NCBI RefSeq assembly: GCF_050003625.1
Contig: NC_134397.1
Coordinates: forward strand, 70,716,669-70,780,668
Source: Haematobia irritans
Lineage: Eukaryota; Arthropoda; Insecta; Diptera; Muscidae
Length of the DNA: 64,000 nt
Direction: 5' to 3'
Shown: in pieces, positions 56,903 to 64,000 of the stretch
Position numbering within the stretch: the first letter of the stretch is position 1
How the letters are laid out: each line of letters opens with the position of its first letter
Notes under the pieces: generated by a model
Seen by the model: the letters and a program-made list of their open reading frames with translations, nothing else
The model's database searches: none
Told to the model about the DNA's origin: nothing
Position numbers and translations under genes: made by a program

Positions 56903-57878
56903 CACCCTCAAAAAAATCGCTTCTGTAACATATACTCCCAAACATATTTTGCTTCAAGCATATACATTTTTGGGTATTGCCCAAACATTTATATGTTTGA
57001 TCTCTACCAATATATAATATGTTTGAAAGCATATTGGTCTAAACAATATATGTTTGGGTAGTCTAAGTTCCAAACATTTTGTATTTTTGCATCCAAATTC
57101 AATAATGTTGTCTTCCAAAAAACAATATGTTATTATGTGACCATATAATATGTTTGGAAGAATTTTGCACCCAAAAATATTATATGCTTAAAAAAATTCT
57201 CCCAAACAATATTGTGCTCAAAATTTTATTTATTTATTTATATATTTACAATCATAATGAATTATGAAAATAAACAGGTAATATAGGTGCTAACAACATA
57301 GGTTTCGACCTGAATGCTCAAAATTTTGTTTCTGCCCAATTGTATATTCCCCGACATCTTTCTCACTTCCACGAGATTTTTTAGTTCTTAGCACCTTTTT
57401 CTGTAATACAAACATTGTAGAAGAAATTATTCAATTTTATGATTTTTTTTTTATTTTAATTTTACCTTTTGCCGGACAGGGATTCGAACAGCGGACCACA
57501 CAGTTTGTAAGGATCAAAGAAGTATCTGATCAATTGCCCAAGGAAAAATAAAATGTTAATTTTGTAATAACAAGCAACAACCACCAACTTAATTCAATAT
57601 CGCTCCCTGTTAAATAGCGCTCCAAGCTACTAAACACATATATGTTTATAGGCTATTTCTAAATTAATATATGTTTGCATCCACGCATATTATATTTACA
57701 AACATTTTATGTCCCAAACATAATATGTTCTAACATATTAACATATATGTCCCAAACATGTTATGCTAGTTTATGAACATTATATGCTTGCACTCAAAAA
57801 TATTGTGTTTAAAAATTTGTGTTCCAAACATATAATGTTTATAGCCAAACATATGAAAGACAGTCTTTTTCATCCGTG
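56903..57878 (+). mobile_element. M5 non-autonomous DNA transposon carrying SINE-2
   Basis: CACCCTCAAAAAAATCGC at the left and CTTTTTCATCCGTG at the right, CA at 56901-56902 and 57879-57880; 976 bp. The empty site is AACTACACAGGAAG in the M8 fragment at about 35490. SINE-2 (reversed) lies at about 57225-57545. Confidence 0.92.
57225..57545 (-). mobile_element. SINE-2 inside M5
   Basis: Tail TTTATTTATTTATATATTTA at the left; reversed B box GGGATTCGAACAGCGG near 57479-57494. Same place in M5 as the copy at 29930. Confidence 0.7.
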
Positions 57879-58430
57879 CAGGAAGTTTTTTTAATTTAAT
57901 TTTTTATAACGTGTTTTTTTCATACTTTTAATGGTTATTTTTAACTTTTTTGTTTCAAATAGGTTAAAAACAGAGTAAGAATTCATGAAATGGTAGAAAT
58001 CATTTAAATTTTGTCGAAAAAAATCCTAATTCCAATCTGAAAAAATTGTGAATTTTTGAAAATATTTGTAGTTAAACGTTTCCGACAAGCGTTAGAATCC
58101 ATTAAAATTATAAAAAAAATTTAAAAATTATTCATTTGACAAAATATAACAGAATTTGTTTATTTACATCCAAAACATTGAATTCGGATCACACCTAAAG
58201 AAGTGATGCAAATTCAGTGCAACGACTGTTGAAAAGGAGGACTTCCGTCCTATGACAAGCCCATGTTAAATTAATCGCTTCTGCGTCAATTTTGCACCAC
58301 TTCCGGATCCAAAAAGAACATTTTCATTACTTTTTTTGGCGACGCTTTTTTGCTGGGTTGCTCAAGGGACCTCCTTTTTATAGTCGGGTTCGAACGGCAT
58401 TTCGCATTGCGATGAAACCACTTACACTCA

Positions 58431-59233
58431 GGAAAAAATTACTTGAAAGAAATTTTTTAGCAACCTATCTGGCTTTAAATCTAGGATCAATAAAATTAAA
58501 ATATGGATGCAAATCTCATTTATCGAATTTTCATACTCTTTTCGCAGTATATTAATAAGGCCATTCGCACTTAAAAAAGAGTTTACTTGGATCCAAAGAT
58601 TTTGGCCTTCCCTTTAAGGATTTTGCTATTGATTACGAGCCAAAGATAAGGCTTCTTTAAAATAAATAAATTTTTTAACGACCTATCTGGCTTTAAATCT
58701 AGAATCAATAAAATTAAAATTAGAATATCTGATTTGTCGAATTTTCATTCTCTTCTCGCGGTATATTAATAATAATTCACGTACAAACAAATGCCAGTTT
58801 AAAAATTCAAATTATAACGGATACTTTATAGTAAATTTTTATTTTAATTCCAAAAAAACTTTAAACCAAAGAAGCTAAATCCTCAAAATAAGTCTTAGCC
58901 TATATTTGAAGCGTTTGAATCTTAAATCTAAAGATTCAATAGTACAGTTAATTTAAGGACAATTTCTTTAAATCAAAATTGTGCTTCTTTATTTTAAGTA
59001 AAATTTGCTTGCGTTCAATACGGCTTTAACGGAGGGACGCAAATTTCCAAAATCTGTGTACTAAATTTAAAAAAAAAAAAATAATAAAAAAAATTTTGAA
59101 GCAAAGCTTATAAACTTTATTTTAATTAAAATTTCATTATTTTAAAGAAATGTGTCCTTAATATTTCTAAAATGGTCCATCCTAAAATTTAGGTTGCGTA
59201 ATCCTTAATATCACGTAGATATTTCTTTCAGGG
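58431..59233. mobile_element. M6 element with partial duplicate upstream
   Basis: 58431-58560 and 58568-58760 share CAACCTATCTGGCTTTAAAT and AATTTTCAT(A/T)CTCTT, so part of M6 is duplicated. The main copy begins CACTTAAAAAAGAGTTTAC at 58568, has TGGATCCAAAGATTTTGG, and ends near TTTCTTTCAGGGTA. Terminal bases are decayed. Confidence 0.6.
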
Positions 59234-59337
59234 TACAAAGCGGACCCCTGTCAAAATTTAAACATTATAATAAACCCATTAACCAAATTTAGGCCAATGT
59301 GATTGTCCACTTCTGAGAGGTTTGACTTTAAAGACTA
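59234..59337. other. Short unclassified linker
   Basis: About 100 bp with no recognised repeat. Confidence 0.4.
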
Positions 59338-59660
59338 CACTGAAAAAAATATTTGTGTGATATTAAAGATTACATGTAGCCTCCATATAAACCTATCCCC
59401 AGATTTTACCTCCGGAGCTTCTTGGAGAAGCAAAATTCATCCGATTCGGTTGCAATTTGGTACATAGTGCCTCTAACAACCATGCAAAAATTAATCCATA
59501 TCGGTCCATAATTATATATAGCCCCCATATAAACCGATACCCAGAGACCCTTGGAGGAGCAAAATTCATCAGATTGAATTTTAGTAGAAGTTTCTACGCA
59601 ATCTATGGTGGAGGGTACATAAGATTCGGCCTGGCCGAACTTACGGCCATATGTAATTGT
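59338..59660 (-). repeat. M1 fragment and family B fragments
   Basis: CACTGAAAAAAATATTTGTG (M1 start, 35 bp) is joined to family B 153-bp unit sequence on the minus strand (59374-59575). The family B 5' block follows on the minus strand (59582-59660: CAATCTATGGTGGAGGGTAC, GGCCTGGCCGAACTTACGGC). A rearranged, internally deleted family B copy. Confidence 0.7.
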
Positions 59661-59679
59661 GAAGTATCAGTTATAATTT

Positions 59680-59910
59680 CGATTTTTAAACTGACATTTC
59701 TTTGTACGTGAATGGCTTTACTAATATAGCGCGAAAAGAGAATAAAAAAATCGATAAATTAGATCTCTATCCTAATTTTAATTTTATTGGTCCTAGATAG
59801 GTCCCTAAAAATGCCTCTATTTAAAAAACTGCATCTTTAGCTCAGAATATATACCAAAATCCTTAAAGGAAGATCAAAATCTTTGGATCAAAGTAAACTT
59901 TTTTTGAGTG
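59680..59910 (+). mobile_element. M6 right half
   Basis: TTTTTAAACTGACATTTC, TGAATGGCTTTACTAATATA, CATCTTTAGCTCAGAAT, CCTTAAAGGAAGATCAAAAT and the end AAACTTTTTTTGAGTG followed by TA. It shows the uninterrupted order used to rebuild the split copy at 5493-7402. Confidence 0.75.
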
Positions 59911-59991
59911 TAGAATAATTCAAGTGTGAGTAAAAGTGTCTACTAGCAAGAAAGCTTTAAGCTGATATACCGCCAATTCCCTGAAGCACAC

Positions 59992-60385
59992 GCAAAAAAA
60001 TTATTTTTTTCTCCCAAACGAAATTTTAGACAAAAAAAGTTCGTTTCTCATTTGCTTTTTGCTTTAAGGAAGTTTATATACTTTTTGTGAAAAACGTTTA
60101 TTCTTTTCCAGGATGTAAAAACAATTTCATAAAGACTAACTCAAAAAAAAACAATTTTTTCTGTCTAATTGCATTTTCCCTCACATCTTTCTGACTTCCA
60201 TGAGGTTTTAAAGTTCTTAACACCTTTTTCTGTAATACAAACAATGTGCAAAAATTATTCGATTTTATAATTTTCTTTTAAATTTTACCATTCGCCTGGA
60301 CGGAGAATCGAACCACGGACCATGCAATTTGTAAGTCAACACACTATCCACTGAGCTACTCGTATGTAGTTGTTATTGTCATCCA
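59992..60385. mobile_element. M7 start with SINE-2 (minus), best-preserved tRNA-like head
   Basis: CACGCAAAAAAATTATTTTT, CAAACGAAATTTTAGAC, then SINE-2 reversed. On the minus strand at about 60375-60295 the head reads GTAGCTCAGTGGATAGTG (near-consensus A box) followed 30-35 bp later by GTGGTTCGATTCTCC (B box). The region between does not pair as an anticodon arm, so this is a SINE promoter, not a tRNA gene. Confidence 0.75.
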
Positions 60386-60810
60386 GGGATCCGGAGCGGA
60401 GCAAGCCCTTTTTTGCCGGAGCGGGAGCGGCATTTCTAAAATCCGCTCCGGGAGCGGAGCGGTTTTTCATTTGGAAACGAATAAAATATTAGTTGAATGA
60501 AATGTGTAACTTTGAAATTACACTGTGTAGGTAATTTCAAATATAGCTAGTACTTAGCGTAGTGTGAGTAAACGTTTAAAATGTACGATATGTATTTTTG
60601 TACGTACGTACATTGGGGAAAACACAACGTGTTTTTTAGTAATTGTTTTCAAAAACGGCAAATGTCAAAATATATCTCTAGTATGTGTTGTAAAAGTAAC
60701 AACAGTACTTTCGTACAATTTCATCCCGTATTACTACAAAGATGTTTGTAATGAAGGTCAAATAAATGCAATTAAACGATCTTATTTATATTTAATTTTT
60801 TAGTTTTCTA
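60386..60810. other. GAGCGG-rich motif, then unclassified
   Basis: 60388-60470 holds CAGGGATCCGGAGCGGAGC, CCGGAGCGGGAGCGGC and the inverse CCGCTCCGGGAGCGGAGCGG, an inverted, GC-rich cluster in AT-rich DNA. CAGGGATCCGG could be a hAT-like left end; no right end was found. The rest, with a 79-codon frame at 60564-60803, is unrecognised. Confidence 0.4.
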
Positions 60811-61046
60811 CACTGAAAAAAATATTGTCGTGAAGTCAAAGATTTCATGTCCTTAGAATAAGAATGCAAATTTTGCTTAACATGGAAGACGCATTTCTCT
60901 AAAATAAAGTTTTTTCCTTGTCCAAAAGTCAATAAACTTTTGAATGAAGTTGTAATGTCCTTATAATTAAGTGATTTTATTTACAAATGTGTATCATAAC
61001 ATGAAAGATAAAATTTTTGAGGTAAGAAAAATTCTTTTTTTCAGTG
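60811..61046 (+). mobile_element. Short M1 derivative, 236 bp
   Basis: CACTGAAAAAAATATTGTCG and TTTTTTTCAGTG with TA at 60809-60810 and 61047-61048. It keeps both ends and lacks about 420 bp of the interior present at 10699-11355. Confidence 0.88.
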
Positions 61047-61510
61047 TAAGGACATTCATATTTGCTTTACTATTGTACTATATCCTAGCTTTCTCTTATT
61101 TCTGATATTAGTTCTCGAAAATTTAATTAAAATTATGGATAGTTTCAATTTTGGTTGAAAAATGTGCGCATATACATTTATTTTAATTTTTTCTCACATT
61201 GAAAACTAATGACTTGATTTGTATTATTGCATGTTATCTACTTTTTTTGAGAACGAACATTTCTTAAAAACGCTGCTCGAAAATGTATTTTTACAATAAA
61301 GGGGGAAAAAGCGAAATTAGGTAACACTAGATCTGAGTAAGAATATTCGTAGGTATACCACGGACTGATTTCGATGGAGGTTGTTGCAAACATAAACATA
61401 CACACACACATTACAAATATAACAAAACCTCTTCTCTACGTCTGTTGCAAAACAAAAAAACTTTCGGAGAGTAGTTACTTCTACTCTGTGTATAGACTTT
61501 CAATTCCAAT
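61047..61510. other. Unclassified sequence
   Basis: No repeats recognised. An 88-codon frame at 61374-61640 overlaps the following palindromic cluster and has no known domain. Confidence 0.4.
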
Positions 61511-61640
61511 CAGCGTTGCCGTTTTGGTCCGATCGGACCAAAATTGGTCCAAAAGATTTCTAATTTTTAAATTTGGTCCGATGGTCGGACCAAACAGAAT
61601 TTGGTCCATTTTCATAAATTTGGTTTCTATCACATATTAA
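61511..61640 (+). mobile_element. hAT-like left end with GGTCC palindromes
   Basis: CAGCGTTGCCGTTTTGG fits the hAT end pattern. TTTTGGTCCGATCGGACC + AAAA is a 22-bp palindrome, and TTGGTCC / GGACCAA recur five more times to 61605. The matching right end and 8-bp duplication are not in view, so this may be a truncated element. Confidence 0.5.
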
Positions 61641-61654
61641 ATAGTAGATGGTGC

Positions 61655-61943
61655 ACCGCAAAGAATATTGTCGGGAGGCCAAATATTTCACATGCTTAAA
61701 ATACGAATACGAATTTTGCTTAGAATAGAAGACGTATTTCTCTGAAATAAAGTTGTTTCCTTGTCTAAAAGTCTCTAAACTTTTCAATGGAGTCTGTTTG
61801 TCCTTATAGCTAAGTGATTCGACATAAAAATGTGTATCCTAACATGAATGAAAATTTCGTTTTAATGAAGTCAAAATGGATTTAATATTTCTGAAAAAAT
61901 CTTCAAAATTAATAAAATGTTTCAACACATTGTTTTAAAGTCA
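61655..61943 (+). repeat. M1 fragment, right end missing
   Basis: CACCGCAAAGAATATTGTCG, CTTAAAATACGAATACG, AGTTGTTTCCTTGTC and AAGTGATTCGACATAAAAAT follow M1 with many substitutions; it fades near 61940. Confidence 0.6.
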
Positions 61944-61945
61944 TT

Positions 61946-62586
61946 ATACCGTAAACCACATAGTGGTTAGGGTATAATAAGTTTGATCTGCCAAAAAATG
62001 TGCCTACCAGAAATATTGATTTTAGACCCCATAAAATATATACCGATCGACTCAGAATCACCTCCTGAGTCGATCTAGCGCTTAATGTCCGTCCGTCCAT
62101 CCGTCCGTCTGTCCATGTATTTGTTGTTCACAGGATTCCGGTCGCAATTATTAACCGATTTTGATGAAGTTTGGTACAGGGAGTTTTTTTTGGGCACAAG
62201 GACGAACGCTATTGAATTTGGAAGAAATCGGATCAAATTTAGATATAGCTCCCATATATATGTATTGCTCGATTTCGACAAATGGGGTCACGTTGCACTT
62301 TTTTACTAACCGATCGTCGTCAAATTTAGCACAAAATAATTTTCTGTATCACCCTTTATGTCTGAAACTTTCATCGAAATCGGTTCAGATTTAGATATAG
62401 GTCCCATATATATGTATCGCCCGATTTTGCCAAATAAGGTCATAAAACCCTTATTTATCAACCGATCTTACTCAAAGTTGGCTAAATGTAATATTCTATA
62501 GCACTAACTATATGTGTACAAAATCATCGAAATCGGTTCAGATTTAGCTATAGCTCCCATATATGTACCACCCGATTTTTTTAAAT
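61946..62586 (-). repeat. Family A fragment (3' block and units)
   Basis: TATACCGTAAACCACATAG / GGTTAGGGTATAA hairpin, GATCGACTCAGAATCACC, CCGTCCGTCCATCCGTCC, then units with CTCCCATATATA. Very similar to 46424-47060. Interrupted by the start of another copy at 62588. Confidence 0.8.
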
Positions 62587-62587
62587 A

Positions 62588-64000
62588 AAACAAGTAAGGA
62601 AAGTCTAAAGTCGGGCGGGGTCGACTATATTATACCCTGCATCACTTTGTAGATCTAAATTTTCGATACCATATCACACACTCAAAAAAAGTGAACTCTC
62701 TATTTCACTAAAGCCATATTAACTTTATATTAGTTCATAGAATCATTATGTTTGGAAAAAGTTTATTTTAGTCAAATAATTTTTTGCGTATGTTAGTTAA
62801 ATGAACTAAAAAACGGGAAAAAGTTATACACAAATAAAGCATAAAGATTTCCTAATTTCGTATTTCTTACAAAATAGTTCATTATTTCTTTAAATTTGTA
62901 AATTTGACCATAAATGTGTCCATCGTGAACTTCGTATGTCACTAAAGACATTCTTGCAATTTTGAACTCCAAGATTTCTCTTAAAACTACAAAATTTTCT
63001 TTAACTACTGAAAAAATTTAGTTATGTCTAATAAATTTTCTTGAATTTGTCGAAAAATATTTACTTATTTTTGCCATATCGGAGTGATGCCAGCGCTTGT
63101 AATACCGTTTAGTTAAAATTTTCTAAAAAAGTTCCAAATTTTCTAAAATTAATCGAAAGTTATATTTCCTGGTGGGTTCACTGTTTTTTCAGTGCATCTG
63201 TCAAATGTGTTGGGGGCTATATATAAAGGTTTGTCCCAAATATATACATTTAAATATCACTCGATCTGGACAGAATTTGATAGACTTCTACAAAATCTAT
63301 AGACTCAAAATTTAAGTCGGCTAATGCACTAGGGTGGATCACAATGTTAGTAAAAAAATATGGGAAACATTTAACTCTGAAGCAATTTTAATGAAACTTC
63401 GAAAAAGTTTATTTATGATTTATCGCTCGATATATATGTATTAGAAGTTTGGGAAAATTAGAGTCATTTTTACAACTTTTCGACTAAGCAGTGGCGATTG
63501 TTGATGTTGGTATTTTGACCATTTTTGTCGAAATCAGGGAGCTATATCTAAATCTGAACCGATTTCAACCAAATTTGGCACGCATAGCTACAATGGTAAT
63601 TCTACTTCCTGTGCAAAATTTCAACTAAATCGGAACAAAAAATTTGCCTCTGTGGTCGTAAATCGGGCGAAAGCTATATATGGGAGCTATATCTAGATCT
63701 GAACCGATTTCAACCAAATTTGGCACGCATAGCAACAATGCTAATTCTACTCCCTGTGGAAAATTTCAACTAAATCGGAGTTAAAAATTGGCCTCTGTGG
63801 TCATATGAGTGTTAATCGGCCGAAAGCTATATATGGGAGCTATATCTAAATCTGAACCGATTTCAATAATATTCGGCATACTTGACTACACTACTAATTG
63901 TACCCCTAATTTCAACCTAATTGGGATAAAACTCTAGCTTCTGGGACCGTATTAGTCCATATCGGGCGAAAGATATATATGGGAGCTATATCTAAATCTG
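62588..64000 (+). repeat. Family A element, 5' end and units, cut by window edge
   Basis: AACAAGTAAGGAAAGTC start, GTCGGGCGGGGTCGACTATA, TATACCCTGCATCAC, unit-free part, then 153-bp units with GGGAGCTATATCT near 63538, 63684, 63836 and 63980. M4 is inserted at 62679-63194. Mirror image of 1-889. Confidence 0.85.
62679..63194 (+). mobile_element. M4 non-autonomous DNA transposon, 516 bp
   Basis: CACTCAAAAAAAGTGAACTC at the left and GGTTCACTGTTTTTTCAGTG at the right, CA at 62677-62678 and 63195-63196. The empty site is seen in family A copies near 797 and 42995 (on the other strand: ATATCACATTCGTC and ATATCACATCCGTC, one CA each). Confidence 0.93.

Larger units (their letters stand above)
56807..58357 (+). 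mobile_element. M8 non-autonomous DNA transposon with M5 inside
   Basis: CCCAGCAAAAAAATTTGGAA at the left and GACGCTTTTTTGCTGGG at the right, so the terminal repeat is CCCAGCAAAAAA. Without M5 it is about 575 bp. The flanks are GTTTA and TTGCTC; a 2-3 bp duplication (TTA/TTG) is possible but unclear. Ends differ from the CAC...GTG group, so it belongs to a different superfamily. Confidence 0.8.
56724..58430 (-). mobile_element. SINE-1 body fragment (minus) split by M8
   Basis: 56724-56806 reads TCGGGCTGCCACTTTAATC, GTGATACCACAGTGG and TCTTATCACTCAGGGCTG. 58358-58430 continues CTCAAGGGACCTCCTTTTTA, TAGTCGGGTTCGAACGGC and GCGATGAAACCACTTACA. The head is missing, and the tail is degraded (CTTTAAT for CTAACC). 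Confidence 0.75.

Noticed and set aside
60295..60380. Functional tRNA gene
   Set aside because: A and B boxes are good but anticodon and acceptor stems do not pair, and a SINE body with simple tail follows.

Overview
The window is a gene-free, AT-rich stretch of an insect nuclear genome that is almost entirely transposable elements, most of them inserted into one another. The best pointer to the organism is a decayed Himar1-like mariner (45044-46297). Together with the transposable-element repertoire this suggests a muscid fly such as Haematobia or Stomoxys; that assignment is from recognition only, not a search. I found no intact host protein gene. The longer open frames lie inside tandem repeats whose period is a multiple of three bases, or are decayed transposases.

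Three repeat families (here A, B and C) dominate and share one plan. They begin AACAAGT. A subterminal motif like TACCC(T/A)CCACCAT lies near the 5' end, with its inverse near the 3' end. An internal array of 153-bp units follows, then a block with GACGGACGG, and a GGGTATAAAA-like 3' end. Family A lies at 1-889, 2364-5488, 41743-43290, 46424-48507 and 61946-64000. Family B lies at 8349-9565, 22808-26262, 29358-32438, 37712-40595, 44974-46345, 50076-51590, 51669-53200, 54555-56588 and 59374-59660. Family C lies at 19479-21308. Family B also carries a 29-bp AT-rich minisatellite, which forms long arrays at 9566-10615 and 12819-14655.

A second layer is a set of short non-autonomous DNA transposons (called M1-M9 here). 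Most end in 5'-CAC...GTG-3' and duplicate 2 bp of target, which is TA, CA or TG. Several insertions are proven by an empty copy of the target elsewhere in the window. M1 > M2 > M3 are nested inside a family A element at 2364-5488.

A third layer is retroposons and larger DNA transposons. There are two tRNA-derived SINEs. SINE-1 has a (CCTAA)n tail and target duplications of about 10-15 bp; SINE-2 has an (AAAT)n tail and rides inside M5. A hAT element (18989-21758) has a perfect 8-bp duplication. A DD41D rosa-like element (21874-22806), a DD37E element (24962-26046) and the Himar1-like mariner are all dead, by internal deletion and/or frameshift.

The remaining stretches (about 0.9-1.7, 7.4-8.1, 11.5-12.8, 17.7-18.6, 26.3-29.0, 35.6-37.7, 41.0-41.7, 43.8-44.5, 48.5-49.8, 53.8-54.5 and 61.0-61.5 kb) hold no gene I can recognise and are probably intergenic or intronic. 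Coordinates of repeat edges were read by eye and may be off by a few bases where no target duplication fixes them.
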